Positions 25,269 through 36,002 of a stretch of 64,000 nucleotides of DNA are shown here, in pieces (the first letter of the stretch is position 1; each line of letters begins with the position of its first letter). This stretch comes from Chlorops oryzae. Its lineage: Eukaryota > Arthropoda > Insecta > Diptera > Chloropidae. The stretch lies in the NCBI GenBank assembly GCA_020466095.1, contig CM035806.1, positions 55,068,916-55,132,915 on the forward strand, given 5' to 3'. Made by a program: the position numbers and the translations under genes. The notes beneath the pieces are model-generated. The model was not told the origin of the DNA. It worked only from the letters and a program-made list of their open reading frames with translations, and ran no database searches.

Positions 25269-25731
25269 TATACCCAGTGTAAGCAGGGTACATTAGTTGT
25301 GTGCGCATCTTGTAACAGCGAAGAACTGAGCGCCGTAGATATAGAAAAATATATACAATATTCTAGAGCATGATCGAAAACTGAATGGACTTAAACAGGT
25401 CTGTCTCTCCGTCCGTCCGCATGTAGTCGAATCTCCTTCCAAACGGCGTGAGTGATAATGGACGCTATACGCCCACTACCAAGCCCTCAAATGGAGATTT
25501 TTTGTTGCTTCTGAAGTAAAAGGCGTAGAAAATTCAAATTCGAAACATAAGTTGGCCAGGACCAAGAAAGGTGTTCCAGAAATTTTGATGTACTGCGCCC
25601 TTTGCCAAGCTCGCAACCATTTATTTTGTGTAACTTCCGTACAGAATGGCAAAACATAGTGAGCCAAAATTTTCGGGACGCTGAGTATATGAAAAGTCGG
25701 GCTTGACCGACTTTAGCTTTCATACTTGTTT
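25269..25731 (+). mobile_element. Helentron-like element, family 2, most complete copy
   Basis: It starts TATACCCAGTGTAAGCAGGG, continues with TTGTGTGCGCATCTTGTAAC, GCGCCGTAGATATAGAAAAA, a short GTCCGTCC array and CTCCTTCC, and ends with the stem-loop AAGTCGGGCTTGACCGACTT followed by TAGCTTTCATACTTG. The layout parallels family 1 but the sequence differs, so I treat it as a separate DINE-like family. No ORF. Confidence 0.6.
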
Positions 25732-26257
25732 GTCTTTATTTCTGCTGTTGTTATTGTTTGAAAGCGAATTAGTAATTATTTTGTTAATTTTACCCATTGA
25801 AGTTGATTTAACAAAAAAAAAAAAAAAATAATTCGTACACATTTTTGTGGTTTTATTACAATTACCCAACAAGTTATACGTTACAACAAGCTAATTATCA
25901 GTTGTCCGATAGCTTAATTACATTACTCGATGCCATTGATGTGATTGAACAAAACCGCTGGGGAGATGAGCCAGGATGAGCGTTTTGCTTGCATCCTTCG
26001 CATTCGAATTTCGAAATCATAGGGATGAAGGAATAAATATAATTAGTGATTAAAACTGATTTCAACGTGACAATTTGATGAAATCATTGAACCGATTCTT
26101 TTCATATTAATTACGCAAAAGTTCGTTATAAAAAAAAGTGCCAGCTTTGAAGTCTCGCAACCGAAACTTTAATAAATCCAAAAGCGCTTAATGGAGACGG
26201 CTAGAGGATTTTAGATTTGTTCCTATCTTTTTTTTTCTTCATTTGTAAAAGTAATTA
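25732..26257. other. AT-rich non-coding DNA, nothing recognised
   Basis: Nothing beyond T/A runs. Confidence 0.45.
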
Positions 26258-26429
26258 CAGTAAAAATCGGTTAAAACGATGTCAAAGAGACCAGCAAATC
26301 CATCGTTATAGCCGATAATCGCTATATCTGTATCCGGTAACAGAAATTAAGAATAATTAGCATAGCGAACCGAACTTTACCTAAATGTTCATCGCTATAA
26401 CCGTTAATCGTTATAATCGATTTTTACTG
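26258..26429. mobile_element. pogo/Tc1-like MITE, 172 bp
   Basis: Inverted ends CAGTAAAAATCGGTTAAAAC (left) and CAGTAAAAATCGATTATAAC (right, minus strand), each flanked by TA (26256-26257 and 26430-26431). CAGT termini with TA duplication fit non-autonomous members of the pogo branch of Tc1/mariner. No coding capacity. Internal TAACGATT/AATCGTTA motifs repeat. Confidence 0.85.
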
Positions 26430-26431
26430 TA

Positions 26432-27319
26432 TTTGGATTATTTTGACGGATTTTCCAAGCGAATGCAGAGAAAAATATGAGGAATTTAATTTAAGAATAT
26501 TCTTAGTCGGACCATTTTTAGGCCATTTGACATTTCCTAAAGGATATCACTTGAAGAATTTGACCTTGGCATTTCTTTCTTACACAAATCCAGCTTAAGG
26601 GGCTTTATCTCTTTAAAAGGTAACTTGTTTCCCGTTCACCTCTTAGGTTCCATTAAAAAAAGATAAAATGCTATTCCATTCTTCTTATGACCGCAAAATA
26701 AAAAATTTAAAAAAAATAAAAATAAAGCAAAAGTCATTCGTTAAGTTTATAGCTGCAGGTTGCGCATACAAATTTGGCTTTGATGTATGGCTTTTGGCCT
26801 CGCGAATTTCTGAATAGAATTGCAATTGCTGCAATTTCTATAGCCAATTTTACAAATGGATCTATAACGTATACAGTTGGGAAAGGAACAAGACTCGAGA
26901 GTATCCCAAATTTATAAGTATGTATGCACCATCTGCTGCAATTGTGCAAACGGACAATTTATTGCATTCGTTGCAATGGACGAAGATTTATAATGCGGTA
27001 AGCACATGCAATCGAAAATGCGATTATTATTGGACATAAATCGAAAAATGGCAAACGTTATAGTTTTGAATAGCTGTGAATCCTTCTCGTCCAACAAAAA
27101 GAAAGAAGAAGAAAAAAACTGTGATGCAGATGAATTCGTTTTTGAAGGAAACCCAACGAAAAGTACCTGCCCATTCAAGCATAGGTACCTATAATGAAAT
27201 GTTAAGAAAACGGAAATACTAACAAATTGATTGTCCGTCGTCGAGAATAGTCTTCGTAAGACAGCGATTTTTTGCATTAAAAAGCCAGGAAGAACAACAT
27301 CCGAAGAAGATTTAAAGCC
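26432..27319. other. AT-rich non-coding DNA, nothing recognised
   Basis: Overlapping short frames on both strands, none supported by motifs or splice signals. Confidence 0.4.
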
Positions 27320-27596
27320 CCAAAGTTGTGTGCGCATCATGTAACAGGTAGAATTAAGCCCCGTTGATATAGACAAATACAGTCTACTTTCTCTTTAAGC
27401 GGACACTTTACGGGACCGAAAAATATGTCCGCTTAAGAGGAAACTATTTGAGAAGCAGGAATAGTAGAGCATTGCAAAAAAGTGTCCGCTTAAGAGGGTT
27501 GTCCGGTTAAGAGGAGTGTCACACTGTACCTACTTATTTCCGGAACGCTGAGTATATGAATGTCGGGGTTGACCGGCTTTAGCGTTTTTAATTGTT
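27320..27596 (+). mobile_element. Helentron-like family 2 fragment split by a MITE
   Basis: AAAGTTGTGTGCGCATCATG and CCGTTGATATAGACAAA match the 5' part of 25269-25731. After the MITE the sequence resumes with CGCTGAGTATATGAATGTCG and the 3' stem-loop GTCGGGGTTGACCGGC. The GTCY region is missing. Confidence 0.6.
27380..27526. mobile_element. pogo-like MITE, 147 bp, with repeated TGTCCGCTTAAGAGG
   Basis: It begins CAGTCTACTTTCTC and ends in the inverted CAGTGTGACACTCC, with TA on both sides (27378-27379 and 27527-27528). The interior has one inverted and several direct copies of TGTCCGCTTAAGAGG-like units. A second, right-truncated copy lies at 38218-38361. Non-coding. Confidence 0.85.
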
Positions 27597-28156
27597 CTAA
27601 TTTCGAAAATCAAACATTTCAATGCCTTAAACACTTGCGGTCGCGGACGTCCCCTTTGACACGTGTTTGAAAGAAAAGCGAAACACAGCGAAACCGCGGT
27701 CAAAGCGCTTAGATTCAATTTGGTTGCCCATTCTCGAATAATTGAAATTTCAAGCCTGTATGCCAACAATTATGAATTAATTTCGAGAATTAATTGTGGT
27801 CAAATTAAAAAGGAAATAGGTTTTGCAGGTTGAACAGACAAACAAAACAAAGAACGAAGCCACCAAGAACAACCCAAAAAGACAGGATTTTTGTTTGGTT
27901 TTATTATTTTTTTTTTTTACTTCTTATTGGAAATAATTTAAGCTTTTTAAAAGTTTATTAAGGATTTAATTTTTTCGCATTTTTTCCTCTCTTTTCGAGT
28001 ACATATTATGTTACTTTGGAATTTGGGCTGCCCTTACCCCTAAACCAATGAGATCATGAGAAGTGTTTTTAGTGACCAAAATTAAAAATTTATGAAGAAA
28101 AAAGGAGAAGGAAAAGATTGGGAAATAAATCCATCAGTTTTTTTTTTTTTTTTTTT
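27597..28156. other. AT-rich non-coding DNA, nothing recognised
   Basis: No supported coding frame or repeat boundary. Confidence 0.4.
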
Positions 28157-28167
28157 TACAGGGTGTC

Positions 28168-28411
28168 GTGGCTCTCGGATAGCGTAGGGGATGCGTGCTA
28201 TGCTCTTGATCCCAGGGTCCGAGGTTCGATTCCCGGCACAGGCGAAACGGAGTGTCATGTTCCAAGCCTAGCACTGGTTTTTCAAAAATCGCATGTTAGG
28301 GCACACTACATAAAAAGACATACACACGCACAAACACAAAAAAACCTCCGTGGTATCACAATGGGCCGATTACCGGCCTAAGTGGCAGCCACTTCAACCT
28401 ACCTACCTACC
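28168..28411 (+). mobile_element. SINE-A, full-length tRNA-derived SINE with target duplications
   Basis: An 11-bp target duplication TACAGGGTGTC at 28157-28167 and 28412-28422 brackets the element. The tRNA-related head begins GTGGCTCTCGGATAGCGTAG (A box in TAGCGTAGGGGA) and has a perfect B box GGTTCGATTCC near 28225-28235. The body ends with a GTGGTATCACAATGGGCC...GGCCTAAGTG domain and an ACCTACCTACCTACC tail. Transcription by RNA polymerase III and LINE-dependent retroposition are inferred from the class. Confidence 0.92.
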
Positions 28412-28425
28412 TACAGGGTGTCATG

Positions 28426-30795
28426 TGCTTTCATATTTGAAAAAAAAAATTTTTTAATTTTCATGATTTTTTTCTTTGCTTTGAAATGCCTTCTTTTGTA
28501 ATTTTTGTTCGATCGATTCGAGGAATCCAACAAGAATATGGGCATCGAATTTCCCAATCTTATTTCGTCCTGTTGTTCCTCGCTTCTCATGCGTTTCAAC
28601 GCTCGCAAAGAAAGTCTTTTTTGACGAAATTAGATTTGATAAGCTGCCCGTATTATGCCATGAGCCTTTTGCAATGACGTTTCGTTTGAGAGCTCAAAGG
28701 ACATCAGAAAGGTGGAAAAAAAGTAAATGAAACTAATGTCGACTTCTTAAGGCTTAAGCAAGAAAGAAAAAAATAAATAAAAATATAAATAAATAAAAAA
28801 ATTTAAAAAAAAAACTATTCATTTCTATTCGTGTCCATTTCATTATTGATTCCATGACATAATGGAAGTTTCATTTCCAAAAAAAAATTAATTCTTTTTG
28901 TTACGATTACGTAAAGCAAATGTAAATTTCGTTAACAAAGGAGCTCCCCACGAATAACGAAATGAACGAAAGTAAAGAAAGTTCTTTTCGATTTCGTTTG
29001 AATGAAAGTCGTAAAAATTTTGCTTTCTTTTTGCTGATGGATGGATTATCCTTAATCTCTGTGAGATATGGGTTCTCATTGCGTGCACAAAAGGAAATAA
29101 AGAAAGTTTAAAGTTAAACCGCTGGGGAAGAAAGTCAAAGCAACAGTATACCATGATTGCCATGATTGAAGTTGGGAATTGATGCAGGAAAAGTGTCGTT
29201 TCTAACAAAAGGACCAGAAAGGAAAAGAGAAAAATTTACAACTTTTAGTCGTGAGGCGTTCGGATTTTCCTTACGTCGCGTGTTCCTCAACAAGCTCGCT
29301 TTGATGAAATTAACTTATAAAGTTAACTTTCTTTTTTCATCACGATTTTGTTTTGTTATTATTATTATTATTTTTATAATTTTTTATTTTTGTTTTCATA
29401 TATTCCCTTGCTTTGGGGGCTCTCTAAGCTCCCCTGTTCGAAATGATAAACCACAAATGACAGAATGTATCAACCATGTTTGTGATCAACATGACAAAGT
29501 ACGTCAATCATGCTGGTGTTGTTCTGTTCTTCTCCTCTCACCCGGCATGCCTCATAGCTATGTTTTGATATCATTTCGTGTTCTTTATTTCGCGCAGTGG
29601 AATCGAACAAAACGAAGTGGAATGCCAAAATGGGATATTAGCCCGCTTAACATAACAACGCAAAATACCGACATCAACATGAACCTCAAAAAGACCAACA
29701 AAAAAAAAAGTATAAAAAAAAATTATAAACACCACACACTCCTATGTATTTGTAAGTAGGTACTCGCAGTATTGCATACATACATTTTAATCCATTAGAG
29801 TGTTTATGGGCGTTGAAAAAAGAACGAGTGTGTGTCTCTTTATTCTCGCTTTATAATGTCTCATCACGTTCTGTCCGTTTTGTTTTGATCCTTTTGTTTT
29901 GCAAATATAGCAATTAAACTTTTTCTTTAGCCTACTTTATGGCGTTATCTCGCATTGATGATGGCACACTCACTTCTCTCATTTGAGTAGTTTGATTCTG
30001 AATGGTATGAATTAAATGAATTTGAACAAAGAGGACTTAAGACTTTTTTATACCCAGCTTCAGTGCAGCTAAATAATTTTGTTGTGCTGTATTGATCATG
30101 TGACAGGATGGAAGTTCTCCCAAATGGTTTCAAATCAGGTGTATAGAAATTCGATTCTAAAAGCAAACATCCTTTGCACTTCCATGTAATGATTTTTCGT
30201 CGAAAATATGAAAAGTATTTCCTCAGTACGAATTCGTTATGCGGCAAAAGAAGTTTTCCGTTAAGCGTTTCTAATAAATTAAATATTTTCTCCCTCTAGG
30301 CATGAGCCTTATCTTCCCGAACAATTCATAAGTGTTTATGCGGCGAAAAAAAAGGAACCTCAATCATTATTATTCCATGTACGTTTTGTTCCTTGTCAAG
30401 AGGGAGAAAATTTCATAGAATCGAATTTCATTCAGAATCTTTTAGGGCATATGAAGCTTTCCAACCGTTAAAATTCCCGTTCGTTATTCATTCAGTTTGC
30501 ATAGTTCACAATATTTGCGTCAGAATTTGAGCTTTAACAAAAAACTGAAACCCCAGATTATCTCAGCATTTTTTATTTATTCTTTTTCAAATGCTTTAAA
30601 GAAAGTTTCTATTTTTTTTTTTCTAAATATTTTTCATTTTGTTTGTCGCAAAAAAAAAAAAAAAATTGCTTCTAATCATCTTGAAACTTCATCGCATGTT
30701 CTGAACATAATTTAAGCCCAGCCAACAAAAGGGGTAAAAAAAAAAAAAAAACATCGAATATAGCCAAAAGGAATGCATTCCGATTACACTTTAAA
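28426..30795. other. Non-coding DNA, one long but unsupported frame
   Basis: A 197-codon plus frame (29166-29759) is the longest outside transposons. It includes a run of Ile/Phe from an ATT-repeat and Lys-rich low complexity, lacks any family signature and is probably chance. TATACCCAGCTTCAGTG at 30050 may be the 5' end of a family-2 Helentron-like fragment. Confidence 0.35.
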
Positions 30796-31101
30796 CTAAT
30801 TTACTTTCCGGCATAAGACTGAGAAATAAACCAAAAGCCAAGCAGAACGCTTGAACGAAAGTTTTTTCTGTTCGCCCCCTTCGGATGAAGCTACGCATTC
30901 GGTGGAATACATTGCCTTCCAAGACGACCCAAGCCGAGTGTCTACTGAGTTTTCGTTTTCATGGATAGATGAAGGAAATTTGTCGGATTCAATTTCCTCA
31001 CTGACTGCTACGTCGAGGGCAGCTTGTGAAAAGTCCTTCAGCGTTCCTTTTCTATTTGTTTGTTGGAAGTAAAAACGTTTGTGGAAACGTTGATCTGTCA
31101 T
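30796..31101 (-). CDS. Unrecognised 101-codon ORF in a GC-richer island (candidate exon)
   Basis: I do not recognise this protein. The minus frame begins ATG at 31099-31101 (MTDQRFHK) and runs to TAG at 30796-30798. It is hydrophilic with a SEEIESDKFPSSIHENENSVD stretch and has no evident domain, signal peptide or repeat. The stretch 30840-31070 is less AT-rich than its surroundings and uses mixed codons, which is why I list it. However, the plus strand is also open over 30851-31072 (PPSDEATHSVEYIAFQDDPS), so the coding strand is uncertain and chance remains likely. No flanking splice sites stand out. Confidence 0.2.
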   Translation of the reverse strand: MTDQRFHKRFYFQQTNRKGTLKDFSQAALDVAVSEEIESDKFPSSIHENENSVDTRLGSSWKAMYSTECVASSEGGEQKKLSFKRSAWLLVYFSVLCRKVN

Positions 31102-31116
31102 GGAAATTGTCAGCAA

Positions 31117-32039
31117 AAGTTGTTACTTAGTTATTAAATACCCTTCATACTCTTGTCGCTTTTCGTTAACTTTCAAAAACTATTCATCTCAAAGAAGAAG
31201 ACTTGAAAAATTTTTCCAGTAGTCCAAAATTATTTACAAGTACCTACTCTTCTTTTCAAATCGTTAAGCACCCGCTTTTTCGTCCACTTTTTTCACATTT
31301 TCTTGATCTAATTTTAATTGCATTTCTTTTCTTTTCCTTTGGTTTTTTCTATTTAGCTTCATTGTTTTTTTTTTTCCAACTTTTTTTTTTATCTCCTCAT
31401 TGAGTTCAACTATGACTGTGCATTTTTCTTTCGGGCAACAAAATGACCGAATGTAGTGTGTAAAAAGACTTGAAAAAAATTCTATCGTCGTCTTAGATAT
31501 TATTTAATGATTTCTCTTTGCATTTATCACGTCCACCAACTCTCATATTGAGACTCATTAAAGTTTCCCTTAAGATGAGGGAGAAAATTCCACCGAGTCC
31601 TTAAATAGCAGCCAGAGTAAAAGCAATCAAAACTTTATGATTAGCTACTCAAGAGTGTCGAGGTTAAGCAAAAAACAAACAAACATAAAAAAAAGTTCGT
31701 TTTTGCGGTCCAGAAGACATGAGGGCGCACTCTCGAAAAGCGAGGAGTGAGCTAATGACGAAATAAAAGCTAAAAAGTTTTGCCAACGATGAAGTCAACT
31801 TAACTGTACAACTGTTTAAATCTTATAAGAAAACTTTTTTCCTCTGTCTCCAGTCACTAATAGTTTGTTTTTATCCTTCTCTTCTCTTTTCTTTTCAGGT
31901 AAGTCCTTTTTCTCAATTAATCCATAGATGAACGGTAAGATTTTAACCACAAAGTTTTCAAACGATTTCTATAATGATTGAAATATGATGCATATTTTTA
32001 GGTTGTTACTCAAAGAATTCCGATATTTTGCCTTTCCGT
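31117..32039. other. AT-rich non-coding DNA, nothing recognised
   Basis: Pyrimidine- and T-rich tracts; no supported features. Confidence 0.4.
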
Positions 32040-32360
32040 ACGGAATCTGCATAGAATAAATTTTTGTGGGCGTGACAGTGGGCAGACCATATCAATTCTT
32101 GTACACCTTTCATTCGTCTTGGTCAAACTGTGTTTTCAATTTGAAGCTGCTACGCCTTTTACTTCGGAATTTACAAAAGGTCTCCGTTCGCAGGCGTGAC
32201 GGTGGGCAGATTTCACTCATTTTCACCTAGGATCGCATCCAACATACCTGCTGGCAAACTTGGACTTGATTTGTGCAACCGTTTGGTAGGAACTCCGACC
32301 ACAGACGGACGGACATGTCTAAGTCCATTCAGTTTTCGATCCTAAAGAGCTCAACGCTGT
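32040..32360 (-). mobile_element. Diverged Helentron-like family 2 relic
   Basis: On the minus strand: AGAGCTC...TCGAAAACTGAATGGACTTA, ACATGTCCGTCCGTCTGTGG, GTTCCTACCAAACGG, and two GTGGGCAG/GGCGTGAC-type motifs, in the same order as 25269-25731. Neither terminus was found. Confidence 0.4.
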
Positions 32361-32774
32361 TAAAGCAAATTGAAAGGAAGTAACGAGCTCATTATTTTGA
32401 AGAATGGAAATCAGACTTGAAATTTCGATGACAGGTTGACAGAAATACAAAAAAACATATGATTTAAAAGCAACCCTGTGAATCCGATTACTTTTAATTA
32501 GCGTATGCGTTCAAGTAGCGAAAGCAAGCAAATAGCGAGTTTTTTCGGTAATTTCATAAGTAATAATTACGTATACAGCACTGGGAATGAAGAATTTCCA
32601 CCATCGAAATGGAAAAGAAAAATATATAGTAGGGGAGCCGGAGATGCTAAATTTCCAGTTACTAAAGCGTCATGGAAACTTATTGGATTGTGAAGTTTAC
32701 GTTCTTAAACAAAAAAAGTCTATGTAAAGTTTTCCATTTTAATGGGGATGAGAGCGTGTAAGAATGGTCAAAAA
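32361..32774. other. Non-coding DNA; one 62-codon frame
   Basis: A plus frame 32505-32693 begins with ATG (MRSSSESKQIASFFGN) but has no recognisable domain. Nothing else noted. Confidence 0.3.
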
Positions 32775-33790
32775 TGTAAAAAAAAAAATGGACACATTGC
32801 AATACTCGAGCGCGTCAGACATTGATACAGTAAACGCGCTTTATGGTCTTGATAACCAATATATATTAATCTGACGTTTAATTGGAGGTGGTTGGCCATA
32901 AATAGAGGTGGAAAAAAAGAAGAAAAAAAACAGTTACTCGAGCGTGTCAGATATTCACAGTGAATGTTAAGTGGACTCCTAAAAGTGTCCTATTTCAATG
33001 ACTGACGTTTTGGAGGTGGCCAAAGCTCAGGAATGATTTTTGAAAATGTAAAAAAAAACGGTAACCTTGAGATACTCGAGCGCGTCAGATTTTTATGCAG
33101 AGGGATCAACTTGGTGTCTTAATCGCCCTGAGGCGTTTTGTTAATCTGACAATTTTGGAGACCAAATTTTTCTTTCGTTTCTTTTTATAATGAGATTATT
33201 TATTTATATGGAGAGCGAGAAAGAGAGAGAAAAAAAGGAACCGAAAAGGATTCGCGATTCACAGTTTTTCAGTTTTAAAAGCTCTTTATTGACACGGAAT
33301 GCTTATTTTTAAATTCACAAAATCATTTGAATACACTACAACCTAGCCAAAGCTATTGCGACTTAATGTGCCATTTTTTCCTACTTTGCCCCACAAAAAT
33401 CGTCAGATTATATGTTTTTCATGATCCTTAAAGGATTTCCTTCAAAATAAAACCAAAACCAATCGCGCTCGAGTATTTCGAGTTGACGAGTTTTTTGCAA
33501 CTTTGGTACTCACCTATTTCTCTATGCCACGCTCAAATTGTCAGAGAATTGAAATATAGACTTTTTAACATCTACTTAACTTACCTTCTCTTAATCTGAC
33601 GCGCTCGAGTTTTTCAGAGGATCGATTTTTTTTTATTAATCTGACGGGCTGCCCTCAACGTACACCCCAATATTGAGCGCTCATATATGGTGGGGCCATA
33701 TAACAGGGTGCAAGCTTTCTCCCCATAATATTTTCTGACACGGTCGAGTAACTGCAAAAATCCCCTCTTGGGCTCCCCTACTAATACAAA
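32775..33790. repeat. Inverted array of ~130-bp units with an ACTCGAGCGCGTCAGA core
   Basis: Three plus-strand units carry the core at 32804-32819, 32936-32951 (GCGTG variant) and 33074-33089, spaced 132 and 138 bp. Three minus-strand cores lie at 33464-33474 (partial), 33595-33610 and 33734-33749 (variant), facing the first set. Most units start with an A-run, then the core with GTCAGAT, then about 60 nt later an ATCTGACG-TTTTGGAGGTGGCC block inverted to the core, so each unit can fold and the whole region forms a larger imperfect palindrome centred near 33.27 kb. There are no coding signals and I cannot assign a known repeat family. Confidence 0.75.
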
Positions 33791-33801
33791 GACAGAAGAA
33801 A

Positions 33802-34368
33802 CAAGTAAGGGTGTTATAGTCAGGCGAGTCTGACAATAGAATACCCGACACAGACACATATGTTCAAATAATTTTTAATATCAAGAAGTGTTTAAGGCCA
33901 TAAGGGGCCCCACATACCGACTTTTGTTAAATTTCTTTATGAAAACCGCCCCTTTGCCACGCCCACTTTTCCAATTTTTTTAAATTCTTATCGAAAGATA
34001 AAATATACGCTCAAATTCTAAGTTTCATTGAAATATTTCGAAAAAGTCTGATTTTGGGGCAGTTTTGAGATTTTTGTGACAGACCCTAGTACTGGAGGTA
34101 CGCCTAAAAATGGTCCGATCGGGTCTATTCTCTAACTTGTTCTAACTCATGTCGCCGTTAGCACGCATACCAAATTTCTTCAAGATAGCTCAACTCCTTC
34201 GATAAGATAACTGTATACAAACAGACGAACAGACGGACGGACATGTCTAAATCGAATCTCCTGATGACGCTGATCATTTCTATATATATTTTGTATGTTC
34301 TATCTCGACTGGTTCTGGCTGTTACACACAAACGCAATATACCCTCGACACAGAGTGTGTCGGGTATA
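33802..34368 (-). mobile_element. Helentron/DINE-1-like element, family 1, copy 4 (internally deleted)
   Basis: The minus-strand 5' end is at 34368 (TATACCCGACACACTCTGTG) and the 3' hairpin GTCAGACTCGCCTGAC is near 33819-33836, with one stem mismatch. Only one CCTCCAGTACTAGGGTCTGT block remains, so about 280 bp are missing relative to copy 1. It directly abuts the inverted array upstream. Confidence 0.75.
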
Positions 34369-35410
34369 AAAACGCAACCTCTTAGCCATAACCGATCTGA
34401 CTGTCAAATCCAAAGCCACACTCATGGTAATCTACATCACTGAAGCTGTCACATAAATAGGTGCATTTTAAATGTGTTTGTGCACTACCCGCTCAGAATA
34501 TAACAAAAGCATGACTTGATGGAAACTTTGGAGTGCTTTTCTACGGTATTTTGATCCTGCAATGCAGCATGATAAATTGACTGCCTTCAAACGATTAGGA
34601 CTCGGGTCCTCTGCATTTTATAGATGTCTCTCATTGGAGACACGTGGCCTTGTGTCTTCATGCCCCCCGAAAATTTGGTAATTAAAGTGGAGAGAGTCGA
34701 ACACGACTCTGGATGGGAAGGAGAGTGATGCCACTAGGCGACGTAGCTGTAGATATGAAACAGTGTCGCCCTCAAAAATGTTGAAGTCTTTGATTGTAAG
34801 TCTTTCTAAATTTTCTTCGAAAAATATCATTAGATTCGACGGTGTCATTAATGCATTCAATAGTGAACGTCTTTGCTCTTAATCTCAAAATTTGAGGCCC
34901 CCGTTGAATCTATGATGGAACTATCCTTCAATTTCAAATATTTCCAGTTCGTCCCATTTGTGTCGATTTGGCCTTTATTGTCAGCTCATTGATACAGTCG
35001 TAATACGTTCCGCGGATTAACGAGTTTCAAAATTTCAAACAAAGTTGATTTTTCAGCTAAAGGAATCATTGAGATCTAGTTGAAGAATATCTAATTGAAG
35101 TCGCCTTGTTATATCATATCTCATATCCTTAAACCTTTTTCGTTGTAAGTGCAATGGTTAAGGTTTACGTTCGCTTGAAGAAAATTTTAAAAGAGTGAAT
35201 TTTACATTGTTAGGACTTGATTCGGGACATTATTTAATTATAATTAGAGCTCGGATTTTGAATATTTTGCATTTTTCTGAATTTTTTGCATTTTTGTTTG
35301 AATTTTTTTGAATATTTATTGAATATTTTTTTGAAATTTTTTTCATTTTTTTACATATTCAAATTCCGAGGCATAATTATAATAATACGAGAAAATTGTC
35401 TTGAGCCTTA
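34369..35410. other. AT-rich non-coding DNA, nothing recognised
   Basis: The minus frame 34618-34860 has mixed composition but no motif. A GAATTTTTTTGAATATTT-like tract occurs at 35276-35350. Confidence 0.4.
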
Positions 35411-35504
35411 AGGCTGCGTGCATACCGGATCAAACGAAACGTTTTCGTTTTGTTGGTCAAGAAAAAGTCTTTTCTTTCTTGGTCGAAATCGTGTGCACGC
35501 AGCC
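35411..35504. repeat. 94-bp inverted repeat (mini-MITE or hairpin)
   Basis: The left end AGGCTGCGTGCATACC is inverted on the right as AGGCTGCGTGCACACG. The interior has TTGGTCAAGAAAAAG and CTTTCTTGGTCGAAA. No convincing target duplication. Confidence 0.6.
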
Positions 35505-36002
35505 TAAAGGAGAGAGTATAGATACCAAATCAGGAATATACTAGAAATACGCAAGTAAAACTTTTCACATTTCCATGTCCTTATGGCTGGCTTTTGTTGT
35601 CAAACTTCTCATAGAACAATCTGAAATGCTATCCATAGGTCTAAATGGACTGCGAAATATGCAAGAATGCGTGCGTTCGCTTTCGCAAAGTACATTGCCA
35701 GTGATTCAGCGAGCGAGCGGAATGCAAGTTGCATGCGATTTGGTGTTGCTATTTGACATATGCCATGCCACGACACAGTCTAACGCGTAACATTCACCCC
35801 CTTTGTGCTTTGATTTATTCTTTTGTGGGCATCTGATTCGTCACTGTCATGAACAAAGTGTGTCAGATGAGCTTCATTACAGCTAACAATATGGAATGCG
35901 TCATGTCTTTTCTCACGAGCATAAAGGAAATCGCTTGCAGGAATATGAGAACGTGGAAAATACAACCACAGGAACAATGCAAAAATATTAACGTCTTAAG
36001 AG
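35505..36002. other. Non-coding DNA, nothing recognised
   Basis: A 71-codon plus frame (35575-35790) has no recognised motif. Confidence 0.35.

Noticed and set aside
26912..27376. 154-codon minus-strand frame
   Set aside because: Its start region overlaps a Helentron-like relic and its composition is unremarkable.
29166..29759. 197-codon plus-strand frame, the longest outside transposons
   Set aside because: Low-complexity Ile/Phe and Lys stretches, no motif, no splice or promoter support.
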